A stretch of DNA of 64,000 nucleotides from Kineosporia rhizophila (GTDB lineage: Bacteria > Actinomycetota > Actinomycetes > Actinomycetales > Kineosporiaceae), in assembly GCF_021277265.1 (NCBI RefSeq), contig NZ_JAJSOH010000012.1, forward strand, positions 1 to 64,000, written 5' to 3'. The notes beneath the pieces are model-generated. The model ran no database searches. It was not told the origin of the DNA and was given only the letters and a program-made list of their open reading frames with translations. Shown piece by piece: positions 34,713 to 42,451 of this stretch. Position 1 is the first letter of the stretch; the number at the start of each line of letters is the position of its first letter. A program made the position numbers and the translations under genes.

Positions 34713-36666
34713 CGTCCGGATCCGCTCCCTGGGTCCACTGGCTCTGGTAAAGGTTGTGGTACAGGCCCTTGCGCCGGATCAGCTCCTCGTGCGAGCCCTG
34801 CTCGACCACCCGGCCGGCCTGCATCACCACGATCGTGTCGGCGCTGCGGATCGTCGAGAGCCGGTGCGCGATCACGAAACTCGTGCGGCCGGCCTGCAGG
34901 CGGGCCATCGCCTCCTGGATCAGCACCTCGGTGCGGGTGTCCACGCTGCTGGTGGCCTCGTCGAGGATCAGCACCCCGGGATCGGCCAGGAAGGCCCGGG
35001 CGATGGTGAGCAGCTGCTTCTGCCCGGCCGAGATGTTGGTGGCGTCGCTGTCCAGCACGGTGTCGTAGCCGTCGGGCAGGGTGGAGACGAAGTCGTCCAC
35101 GTAGGCCGCCTTGGCCGCGGCGGCCACGTCCTCGTCGGAGGCGTTCTCGCGCCCGTAGGCGATGTTCTCCCGGATCGTGCCGTGGAACAGCCAGGTGTCC
35201 TGCAGCACCATCCCGAAGGCCGAGCGCACCTGGTCGCGGGACAGCTCGCGGTAGTCCACGCCGTCCAGCCGGATCGTGCCGCTGTCGATCTCGTAGAAGC
35301 GGATGAGCAGGTTGACCACGGTGGTCTTGCCGGCCCCGGTCGGGCCGACGATGGCCACGGTCTGCCCCGGCTTCGCCTCCAGGTCCAGGTCCTCGATCAG
35401 GGGGACGTCGGGGTCGTACCGGAAGCCCACGTTCTCGAACCGGATGCTGCGGGCCTCGGTGCCCACCGGCGTCCTCTGGTTCCGAAGCTCCTGATCGGCG
35501 GCCAGCTCGGGCTGCTCGGGGGTGTCCAGGTACTCGAAGACCCGGTCGGCCGAGGCGATCCCGGACTGCAGCATGTTGATCTGCGAGGCGACCTGGGCGA
35601 TCGGGGTGGTGAACCGCTTGGAGTACTGGATGAAGGTCTGTACCGCGCCGATCGTGATCGCCCCGGAGGCCACCTGGAAGCCGCCGAACGCCGCGACCGC
35701 CACGTAGTTGACGTTCCCGATGAACATGGTCACCGGCAGGATCACCCCGGACAGCCACTGCGCCCGGAAGCCCGCGTCGCGCAGCTTGCCGCTGCGCTCG
35801 GTGAAGTCCTCGACCACCGACTCCTGCCGGCCGTAGGCGGCCAGCAGCTCGTGCCCGGCGTAGGTCTCCTCGACCTGGCCGGTGAGTTCGCCGGTGCGGT
35901 CCCAGTTCTCGACGAAGTGCGGCTTGGCCTGGATCGCGATGAACGCCGCCACGACGATCACGATCGGCAGGGTGAACAGGGCGACCAGGGCCAGCGGCGG
36001 CGAGATCCAGAACATCACCGCCGTCACCCCGACCACGGTGAGGACGTTGGTCAGCAGTCCGCTGAGGACGTCCTGGAGGCTGGTGGTGAAGTTGTCGATG
36101 TCGTTGGTGACCCGGCTGAGGATGTCACCGTGCGGGTGGGTGTCGAAGTACTTCAGCGGCAGCCGGCCGAGCTTCTCCTCGGCCTCCTCGCGCAGCCGGT
36201 ACACGGTGCGCTGGACCACGCCGATCAGGATGTGCGCCTGCACCCAGTTGGCCACCGCGCTGAGGCCGTAGGCGGCGCCGGTCCAGGCCAGGATCCGGCC
36301 CAGCTCGCCGAAGTCGATACCGACGCCGGCTATGAAGTCGACGCCGGAGATCATCTTGGCGAGCTGCTCGTTGCCGCCCAGGCGCAGCAGGCCGAGGACC
36401 TCGTCCTTGCTCATCCCGGCCGGGGCCTGGGCGCCGACGAAGCCCTCGAAGATCGTGTCGGTGGCCTTGCCGAGCAGCCAGGGACCGGCCACCAGCAGCG
36501 CCACCGAGAGGGTGGTGAGCAGGGTGATGGCGATGACCTGGGGACGCTCGGGGGCGAGCAGACCGGCCACCCGCCAGACGGTTCCGCGCTGCGACTTCAC
36601 CGCCGCGGGTGGGGGCGGCAGCAGCGGAGCGGGTGACTCGGGCGGGGTCTGCACGGTGTCGCTCAC
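34699..36666 (-). CDS. ABC exporter half-transporter, catalytic-site partner
   Basis: A 655-residue ABC transporter with an N-terminal membrane domain (six segments from about residue 30) and a C-terminal ATPase: Walker A GPTGAGKT, Walker B VLILDEATSSVD with its catalytic Glu, H-loop FVIAHRLST. Its signature motif is non-canonical: NISAGQKQ instead of LSGGQ. The partner gene upstream (4-base overlap) has the complementary defects, so the two form a heterodimer with one active and one degenerate ATP site, as in TM287/288 and BmrCD. It likely exports the product of the adjacent cluster (inference) but could be a general drug exporter. Confidence 0.88.
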   Translation of the reverse strand: MSDTVQTPPESPAPLLPPPPAAVKSQRGTVWRVAGLLAPERPQVIAITLLTTLSVALLVAGPWLLGKATDTIFEGFVGAQAPAGMSKDEVLGLLRLGGNEQLAKMISGVDFIAGVGIDFGELGRILAWTGAAYGLSAVANWVQAHILIGVVQRTVYRLREEAEEKLGRLPLKYFDTHPHGDILSRVTNDIDNFTTSLQDVLSGLLTNVLTVVGVTAVMFWISPPLALVALFTLPIVIVVAAFIAIQAKPHFVENWDRTGELTGQVEETYAGHELLAAYGRQESVVEDFTERSGKLRDAGFRAQWLSGVILPVTMFIGNVNYVAVAAFGGFQVASGAITIGAVQTFIQYSKRFTTPIAQVASQINMLQSGIASADRVFEYLDTPEQPELAADQELRNQRTPVGTEARSIRFENVGFRYDPDVPLIEDLDLEAKPGQTVAIVGPTGAGKTTVVNLLIRFYEIDSGTIRLDGVDYRELSRDQVRSAFGMVLQDTWLFHGTIRENIAYGRENASDEDVAAAAKAAYVDDFVSTLPDGYDTVLDSDATNISAGQKQLLTIARAFLADPGVLILDEATSSVDTRTEVLIQEAMARLQAGRTSFVIAHRLSTIRSADTIVVMQAGRVVEQGSHEELIRRKGLYHNLYQSQWTQGADPDDGSH

Positions 36667-38402
36667 GCCGCCGCCCCCGCCCCGAGCTGGGACGCCACGA
36701 TCTCCTGGTACGTGAGGCAGGAGGCCAGGAGCTCGTCGTGGGTGCCGATCCCGTCGACCCGCCCGTTGTCCAGGACGATGATCTGGTCGGCCTGCATGAT
36801 CGTGCTGGCTCGCTGAGCCACGATGACCACCGTCGCGTCGGTCGTTCCTGCTCGCAGGGCGGCCCGCAGCCGGGCGTCGGTCGCCGCGTCCAGGGCCGAG
36901 AAGCAGTCGTCGAAGAGGTACAGGCGGGGACGCCGGACCAGGGCCCGGGCGATGGCCAGGCGCTGGCGCTGGCCACCGGAGAAGTTCACGCCGCCACGCT
37001 CGACCCGGGAGTCCAGGCCGTCGCGCAGGGCAGAGACGAAGTCGTGGGCCTGGGCGATCTCCAGGGCCTGCCAGAGCTCGTCGTCACCGGCCTCGGGCCG
37101 GCCCAGCCGCAGGTTGCCGGCGATCGTGCCGGCGAACAGGAACGCGGTCTGCGGCACCAGGCCGATGCCGGCGCGCAGGTCGGCGACCGGCTGGGCGCCC
37201 ACCTCCAGGCCGTTGACCCGGACCGAGCCGCCGGTGGCGTCGAGCAGCCGGGGTATCAGCCGCAGCAGCGTGCTCTTGCCGCTGCCGGTGCCGCCGATGA
37301 TCGCCGTGGTGCGGCCCGGGTGGAAGGTGAGGTCGATGTCGTGCAGGACCGGGCGCTCGCTGCCGGCGTAGCCGAAGTCGACGTTGCGCAGCTCGACCAG
37401 GCCGGTCTCGGCGGAGTCGGGCTGCGGCAGCTGGGGAGAGGGCGGGTCACCGATCGCCGGGACCGTGTTCAGCACCTGCAGGATGCGGTCGGCGCTGGCC
37501 GCCGCGCGCGGCACCATCGCCAGCACCGCCACCGCGATCACCGTGTAGATCAGGATCGCCAGCAGGTACAGGATGAACGCGGTGAGGTTGCCGATCTCCA
37601 GGCTGCCGTCGGCGATCTGCTTGCCGCCGAACCAGATCACGCCCACGCTGGCCAGGTTGGTCACGCCGGTGGCGACCGACAGGACCACCGCGAAGAGCCG
37701 GCCGGAGCGGATCGAGACGTCGGTGACCTCGGCGTTGGAGACCTCGAAGCGCTCGCGCTCGTGCGGGGTGCGCAGGAACGCCCGGGTGACCCGGACGCCG
37801 GAGATCTGCTCGCGCATCACCTGGTTGATCCGGTCGGTGCGCTCCTGGACCTCGCGGCCCATCGGCAGCAGCCGCAGCACCACGATCACGGTCAGCACCA
37901 GCAGCACCGCGATGGTGGCGATCAGCACCGGGCTCAGCCGGGGCGCCTCGCGCACCGCCATCACGATCGCCCCGCCGCTGGTGAACAGGGCGATCAGCAG
38001 CATGCTGAGGGCGAGCTGGACGAACAGCTGGATCTGCTGGACGTCGTTGACGCTGCGGGTGGTCAGCGAGGAGACCTCGAACCGGCTCATCTCGGCCGCC
38101 GAGAACGACTGCACGCGGCGGTAGATCGCGGTGCGGATCCGGTCGGCCGTGCCCGCCGCCACGTAGGAGGAGACGTAGGTGCAGATCACCGCCACCACGC
38201 TGAGCACGATCGAGACGATGAGCATGCGCAGGCCCATCTTCCAGATGAAGTCGTTGTCGCTCTGGACCACACCGTCGTCGATGATGTCCGCGTTCAGGTT
38301 GGGCAGGTAGAGGTTCCCGGCCGCCTCGATCGCCTGCAGGACGACGACGGCGACGAGCAGCCAGGCGTACGGGCGCATGTAGGTACGGAGCAGACTGACC
38401 AT
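36663..38402 (-). CDS. ABC exporter half-transporter, degenerate-site partner
   Basis: A 579-residue ABC transporter, six membrane segments then ATPase. Walker A GGTGSGKS and signature NFSGGQRQ are canonical, but Walker B reads LYLFDDCFSALD (Asp in place of the catalytic Glu) and the H-loop reads VIVAQRAST (Gln in place of His). These substitutions put its Walker site in the degenerate ATP site, paired with the odd SAGQ signature of the downstream protein. Its stop overlaps the partner's start. It follows the small conserved gene by 119 bases that contain a tandem decamer. Confidence 0.88.
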   Translation of the reverse strand: MVSLLRTYMRPYAWLLVAVVVLQAIEAAGNLYLPNLNADIIDDGVVQSDNDFIWKMGLRMLIVSIVLSVVAVICTYVSSYVAAGTADRIRTAIYRRVQSFSAAEMSRFEVSSLTTRSVNDVQQIQLFVQLALSMLLIALFTSGGAIVMAVREAPRLSPVLIATIAVLLVLTVIVVLRLLPMGREVQERTDRINQVMREQISGVRVTRAFLRTPHERERFEVSNAEVTDVSIRSGRLFAVVLSVATGVTNLASVGVIWFGGKQIADGSLEIGNLTAFILYLLAILIYTVIAVAVLAMVPRAAASADRILQVLNTVPAIGDPPSPQLPQPDSAETGLVELRNVDFGYAGSERPVLHDIDLTFHPGRTTAIIGGTGSGKSTLLRLIPRLLDATGGSVRVNGLEVGAQPVADLRAGIGLVPQTAFLFAGTIAGNLRLGRPEAGDDELWQALEIAQAHDFVSALRDGLDSRVERGGVNFSGGQRQRLAIARALVRRPRLYLFDDCFSALDAATDARLRAALRAGTTDATVVIVAQRASTIMQADQIIVLDNGRVDGIGTHDELLASCLTYQEIVASQLGAGAAA

Positions 38403-38470
38403 CAGGTGTCTTCGTCCTGTGTTCGTCGCGTGTTCGTCGCGGAGCAGGCGGTCGGGCGGCCGGGCAGTTC

Positions 38471-38520
38471 CTTGCCGGGTCTTGCCGGGTCTTGCCGGTT
38501 CTTGCTGGGTCTTGCTGGTG
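38471..38520. repeat. five tandem decamers
   Basis: Five gapless copies of CTTGCCGGGT with drift (last copies CTTGCTGGGT, CTTGCTGGTG), between the small conserved gene and the exporter gene. A second short duplication (TGTTCGTCGCG twice) lies at about 38419-38432. Confidence 0.85.
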
Positions 38521-38521
38521 C

Positions 38522-38833
38522 CTACTGGGCGGCCGGGGCCGTCTCGACGATCTCGCCCTCGAGGACGTCGTCCTTCTTCTTCACGGCCGGCACGGTCAGG
38601 CCGGGGACGCTGAGGTCCTCGACCGTCCTGACCGCGGCGAGCGCGTTCTCGATGGCCTCGGCCAGCGAGGGCGAGACCGTGTCGTCGAAGTCGAGCTTGG
38701 TCACCGTGACCTCGGCGTCGGTCGGCAGCTGGTCGGTGCCGAGAACGGCCTCCTGGCAGCCGGCCTCGCGCAGCGCCGCGGCCTCGTCGTCAGTGATCTC
38801 CCGGTTGAGAACCAGCGAGAAAACGTGTCCCAC
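38522..38833 (-). CDS. small conserved protein of unknown function
   Basis: A 103-residue acidic protein beginning GHVFSLVLNREITDDEAAAL, with a mid-region VTKLDFDDTVSPSLAEAIE and a short low-complexity C-terminus. The N-terminal pattern resembles small uncharacterised proteins common in actinobacteria. No signal peptide, membrane segment or catalytic motif. The GTG at 38833 follows GAAGGGG. It appears to be the first gene of the transcript that continues into the exporter pair and accD, downstream of a StrR-like box. Confidence 0.65.
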   Translation of the reverse strand: MGHVFSLVLNREITDDEAAALREAGCQEAVLGTDQLPTDAEVTVTKLDFDDTVSPSLAEAIENALAAVRTVEDLSVPGLTVPAVKKKDDVLEGEIVETAPAAQ

Positions 38834-39009
38834 CGCTCATCACCCCTTCATGTCTGGGTTCTGGATGTCAGATGCTGATCGGCTGACTGGCCGGCACGCC
38901 GCCGCGCCGACGCGCGGTCCGGGTGCCGACGACAATCAAGGCCGGTGAACGCTTTTCACCGGGCGAGCTGGACCCTAGCCGCAGGCCCGCCGCCGCGACA
39001 ACGATGCGT

Positions 39010-39035
39010 GTTCGACTGCCGCGTTGCAGTTGAAC
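39010..39035. promoter_or_regulatory. StrR-like inverted repeat, box A
   Basis: GTTCGACTG (39010-39018) and CAGTTGAAC (39027-39035), 8 bases apart, upstream of the small-protein/exporter/accD transcription unit. The half-sites match the StrR consensus GTTCGACTG/CAGTCGAAC, but the spacer is 3 shorter than the published 11. It also lies just after the luxR stop on the minus strand, so it could alternatively act as that gene's terminator stem. Confidence 0.5.
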
Positions 39036-39053
39036 ACGCGCGGCGGCGGACTT

Positions 39054-39827
39054 TCAGGAGCGGTACCAGCGCCCGAGCCAGAGCATGCCCTGCCCCTCCC
39101 GGCTCTCCGGCGTCTCGGGTGTCTCGGGCTGGGCACCGGCCAGCTTGTTCACCGCGTCGAGACGGGAGACCGCGCCGAGCTTGGCGAAGATGTTGCGCAG
39201 GTGCCGTTTGACCGTGGCCTCGGTGAGGGCCAGCCGGGAGGCGATCTGGCCGTTGCTGAGGGCCTGGCCGACCAGGGCCAGCACCTCCAGCTCACGGGCG
39301 GACAGGCCGGCCACCCGCTCGGTGGTGGGCCGGGGCCGGGCGGCGGCCTCGAACCGCAGCGGCGGGTTCACGTCGATCCGGCGCACGCTGTCCTCGGAGA
39401 CCCCGAGGACCAGCAGCTGCCGGTCCTCGCGGACCGCCCGGATCGCCGCCAGCAGGTCGTGCCGCTGGATGCTCTTGAGCAGGAAACCCCTTGCCCCGGA
39501 GGCCAGCTGAGCCCGGATCAGGGTCGGGTCCTCGTTCGGGGCGAGGACGATCACGTCGGCCGAGGGGGCGGCCGCGCGCAGGCGCAGCACGTCCTTCTCG
39601 GCCTCGTCGGCGGGGGGCTCGACGTCGAGCAGGATCACGTCGGGGTGGCAGCGCCCGGCCAGGTCGAGCGCCGCCTCGCAGTCGGCGGCGTCGGCGACCA
39701 CCCGCAGGTCGTCGTGCCCGGTCAGGATCGCTCGCAGCCCGTCCCTGAGCAGGGCGTAGCGGCCGACGATCAGCACACTGGTGCGTGGTGCGGTGGAGCG
39801 CATCGGAGTGCTCTTACTTCCGTTCAT
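39054..39827 (-). CDS. atypical LuxR/NarL-type response regulator
   Basis: A 257-residue regulator from ATG 39827 (ATG 39803 is equally possible; neither has a good RBS). The receiver keeps VILLDVEPP with the phospho-acceptor-like Asp and the late FLLKSI lysine, but the N-terminal acidic pair that binds Mg2+ is gone: VLIVGRYALLRDGL instead of VLIVDDH. The C-terminal helix-turn-helix is standard (LSARELEVLALVGQALSNGQIASRLALTEATVKRHLRNIFAKL). No histidine kinase is adjacent. Such receivers usually work without phosphorylation and are frequent as orphan regulators of antibiotic clusters. It sits between the exporter operon and the StrR-type gene. Confidence 0.82.
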   Translation of the reverse strand: MNGSKSTPMRSTAPRTSVLIVGRYALLRDGLRAILTGHDDLRVVADAADCEAALDLAGRCHPDVILLDVEPPADEAEKDVLRLRAAAPSADVIVLAPNEDPTLIRAQLASGARGFLLKSIQRHDLLAAIRAVREDRQLLVLGVSEDSVRRIDVNPPLRFEAAARPRPTTERVAGLSARELEVLALVGQALSNGQIASRLALTEATVKRHLRNIFAKLGAVSRLDAVNKLAGAQPETPETPESREGQGMLWLGRWYRS

Positions 39828-40328
39828 TCGGTGCTCAGGCCCGTGCGGGACGAACCAGGTTGTGGAACAGGTGTTTCCGGCCTGCGCTGCTCGGCGGCCG
39901 GGCCCCCGACAGACAACCAGCCCGGCCTCAAGCCGGGCCGTCCTGCCGGTGAGCAGCAATCAACATTCTTACGACATCGACGCGCACCCCTGCACCCCTG
40001 ACCTCGCGAGCCGCTGCGGGACCACCGGGCAGTGTGCCGTGAGGACATTCGGATGCATAGTCGTATCGATTCCGGACGGCCGGAGGTATCGAAAGAAGTA
40101 TGGGAAACACGCGGTCCCCGTGCGTCCCCGCCCGAGATGAATGAAAGTTAACGGACAACCGAATGATGGGGGCGTAACATTGCTTGGTGTCATTTCGCCC
40201 GGTTAATGTCCCGTTCCATTGCGGTCGTCGCCTCCTGAACGTGTCCTGAAGCCGACGCAGCCTGTGTGCCGCGGGTCACAGCTATTCGATCGAAACGGGT
40301 TCCCTCCAGCCCGGGAAAGGAAGTCTCG
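39828..40328. other. divergent intergenic region between luxR and the StrR-type gene
   Basis: About 500 bases without a supported gene. It is noticeably richer in A and T than its surroundings (for example around 40130-40210 and 40280-40330), fitting promoter DNA for the two divergent regulators. It contains the 10-base palindrome TTCGATCGAA near 40285-40295, and a weak promoter-like pair for the StrR-type gene. Short open frames exist on both strands but none has an RBS, conserved motif or coding character. Confidence 0.6.
40180..40208 (+). promoter_or_regulatory. candidate promoter of the StrR-type regulator gene
   Basis: TTGCTT (40180-40185), 17-base spacer, TTAATG (40203-40208). This would give a leader of about 115 bases. 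The -10 is weak. Confidence 0.3.
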
Positions 40329-41483
40329 ATGCCCCTGAACGTCGCATCGACCGATATTTCCGTCGCCGATTCCGGGCTGGGTAATCCGGTCTTCGACTCC
40401 GCCGAGGCGATCGAGAGGCTTCCGGTCCAGACCTTCCCGCTCTCCCGCCTGGAGCCCGGCCGGCCGGTGCGCGGGATCGGCACCGACCAGGCCCACGTGC
40501 AGCTGCTGGCCGAGGTGGCCGGCGGCACCGAGCTGCCGCCCCTGCTGGTGCAGCGCAACGGCTCGCGGATCGTCGACGGCATGCACCGCTACGCCGCGGC
40601 CCGGCTGCGTGGTCAGGCGGAGATCCGGGTGCGCGTGGTCGACTGCTCCGACGAAGAGGCGTTCATCCTCGCGGTGCGCGCCAACACCTGGCACGGCCTG
40701 CCGCTCAGCCGCACCGACCGGATGGCCGGGGCCCGGCAGATCGTCACCTGGCACCCGGACTGGTCGGACCGCTCGATCGGGGTGGCCACCGGCCTGAGCG
40801 CCAAGACCATCGCCGGGATTCGCCGCCGGATGTGCGACAGCTCCACCCCGCAGGAGGGAAAGCGCCTGGGCCGGGACGGGAAACGGCGCCCGCTGACCGC
40901 CGCCGAGGGCCGCCGCCGGGCCGCCGAGTACATCCTCGCGCGCCCCGATGCCTCCCTGCGCGAGATCGCCCGGGAGGCCGACGTGGCCCCCGCCACCGCC
41001 CAGGACGTACGCGCCCGGATCCGCCGTGGGGTGGACCCGATCGCCACCGGGCGCGCCGCCGCGGCCGAGCGCGCGGCCGAAGGCAACGGTGTCAACCCGA
41101 CCACCGGCCGGCCCGGCCGCCCCGGTCTGCCCGGCCGTCGCCCCGCTCCCTCGATGACCCCGGCGATGCCGGCCGCTCCCGGCGCCCCGGCGGGCCTGCG
41201 GGCCGGGCGTCAGCCCAGCTGGCCTGCGCTCTCGCCGAAGCTGGCCAACGACCCGGCCCTGAAGTACACCGACAACGGCCGCGCCTTCATGAGCTGGATG
41301 GTCATGCACGTGATCAATTCCGGGGAATGGCGGGACTTCGTGGAAACCGTTCCGCCGCATTGGCTCGGCGCCCTCAGCACGGTCGCCGACAAGGCCGGTC
41401 AGGAATGGATCGAATTCGCCGAGGAATTGCGGCGCAGAAGAAGTGGAATGGAATACACCCCCGGAATCGGCAGCGGATCCTGA
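40329..41483 (+). CDS. StrR-type pathway regulator (ParB N-domain plus helix-turn-helix)
   Basis: A 384-residue DNA-binding protein. Residues 35-105 form a ParB-like domain (TELPPLLVQRNGSRIVDGMHRYAAARLRG), followed by VRANTWHGLPLSRTDRMAGA and a helix-turn-helix at 145-168 (DWSDRSIGVATGLSAKTIAGIRRR). This order and these motifs are those of StrR-family activators of aminoglycoside and glycopeptide clusters, not of chromosome-partition ParB. A second helix-turn-helix-like segment lies at 206-232 (SLREIAREADVAPATAQDVRAR), then a Pro/Gly linker and a helical C-terminus. The ATG at 40329 has GAAAGGAAG upstream. Three intergenic sites resembling StrR operators occur in this region, so it is the probable activator of the cluster. 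Confidence 0.82.
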   Translation: MPLNVASTDISVADSGLGNPVFDSAEAIERLPVQTFPLSRLEPGRPVRGIGTDQAHVQLLAEVAGGTELPPLLVQRNGSRIVDGMHRYAAARLRGQAEIRVRVVDCSDEEAFILAVRANTWHGLPLSRTDRMAGARQIVTWHPDWSDRSIGVATGLSAKTIAGIRRRMCDSSTPQEGKRLGRDGKRRPLTAAEGRRRAAEYILARPDASLREIAREADVAPATAQDVRARIRRGVDPIATGRAAAAERAAEGNGVNPTTGRPGRPGLPGRRPAPSMTPAMPAAPGAPAGLRAGRQPSWPALSPKLANDPALKYTDNGRAFMSWMVMHVINSGEWRDFVETVPPHWLGALSTVADKAGQEWIEFAEELRRRRSGMEYTPGIGSGS

Positions 41484-41550
41484 ACCACATCCGGACCTGA
41501 TGCGCAAGCTGCCGGAATCGGGGAACCGGCCGACGTGGTGAACCCCACAC

Positions 41551-41577
41551 GTTCAACCGGCCACGGGGCAGTTGAAC
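41551..41577. promoter_or_regulatory. StrR-like inverted repeat, box B
   Basis: GTTCAACCG (41551-41559) and CAGTTGAAC (41569-41577), 9 bases apart, 80 bases before the type II thioesterase start. It also lies 68 bases after the StrR-type gene, so a terminator role is the alternative. Confidence 0.5.
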
Positions 41578-41656
41578 ACTCCCCCTAGCATCGCCTTATC
41601 CCGCGCTTCACCCCTCTTTACGCATCGACTTCCCTCTGACCTGATCTGGAGTGGGC

Positions 41657-42412
41657 ATGTCCTCCCAGCCCTCCGGCGCCCCCGAGATGTGGCTCCGCCG
41701 TTACCGTCCCAGCAGTACGGCGGCCGCCCGGCTGGTGTGCCTGCCCCACGCCGGCGGGTCGGCCTCGTTCTTCGTCCCGGTGGCGGCCTCGCTGAGCCCG
41801 CACACCGACGTGGTGGCCGTGCAGTACCCCGGACGCCAGGACCGGCGCGCGGAGCGCCCGATCCCCGACATCGCGGTGCTGGCCCAGCACGTGCACCGGC
41901 TGCTCAGCCCGATGACCGACCTGCCGCTGTTCCTGTTCGGCCACAGCATGGGCGCCTCGCTGGCGTTCGAGGTGGCCCGCCTGCTCGAGGCTTCCGGCCA
42001 CCCCGGCCCGGCCCGGGTGTTCGCCTCCGGCCGCCGCGCCCCCTCCGTCTACCGCGAGGAGCGGGTGCACCAGCTCGACGACAACGGCCTCCTGGCCGAG
42101 ATCCGCAGCCTGGACGGCACCTCCGCGCTCGTGCTGAACGACGACGAACTGATGCGGGCCGCACTTCCCGCGCTGCGCGCCGACTACCAGGCCGCCGAGC
42201 TCTACCAGGGCGAGCCCGGCGCCACGATCAAGGCACCGGTCACCGTGCTCACCGGTGACGCCGACCCCAAGACCTCCCTCGACGACGCCAAGGCCTGGGC
42301 CGACCACACCACCGGCGACTTCGACCTGCAGGTCTTCCCCGGCGGCCACTTCTTCCTGACCGACCAGACCGCCGCCGTGATGCGCCTGCTGGAGCAGCAG
42401 CTGCGCGGCTGA
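41657..42412 (+). CDS. type II thioesterase
   Basis: A 251-residue alpha/beta hydrolase of the RifR/TEII family, which removes wrongly loaded groups from PKS and NRPS carrier proteins. The triad is visible: Ser97 in FGHSMGA, Asp in TGDADPKT and His in PGGHFFL. N-terminal LVCLPHAGGSASFF and VQYPGRQDRR are family hallmarks. The ATG at 41657 follows GGAG; a GTG two codons earlier is less well placed. First gene of a plus-strand unit with the peptidase-like protein and the P450. Confidence 0.92.
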   Translation: MSSQPSGAPEMWLRRYRPSSTAAARLVCLPHAGGSASFFVPVAASLSPHTDVVAVQYPGRQDRRAERPIPDIAVLAQHVHRLLSPMTDLPLFLFGHSMGASLAFEVARLLEASGHPGPARVFASGRRAPSVYREERVHQLDDNGLLAEIRSLDGTSALVLNDDELMRAALPALRADYQAAELYQGEPGATIKAPVTVLTGDADPKTSLDDAKAWADHTTGDFDLQVFPGGHFFLTDQTAAVMRLLEQQLRG

Positions 42413-42451
42413 GCAGCTCGTCCGCCCGATCAGACGAACGATGGGAAAGCC

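Noticed and set aside
38471..38520. Possible CRISPR array
   Set aside because: The repeats are gapless decamers with no spacers and no cas genes nearby.
39006..39040. Box A as a simple rho-independent terminator of luxR
   Set aside because: Kept as an alternative, but the half-sites match those at 46833-46861, which cannot be a terminator, and no U-tract follows on the minus strand.
40329..41483. Chromosome- or plasmid-partition ParB
   Set aside because: No parA and no parS-like site are adjacent; the motif order after the ParB domain is that of StrR-type regulators.
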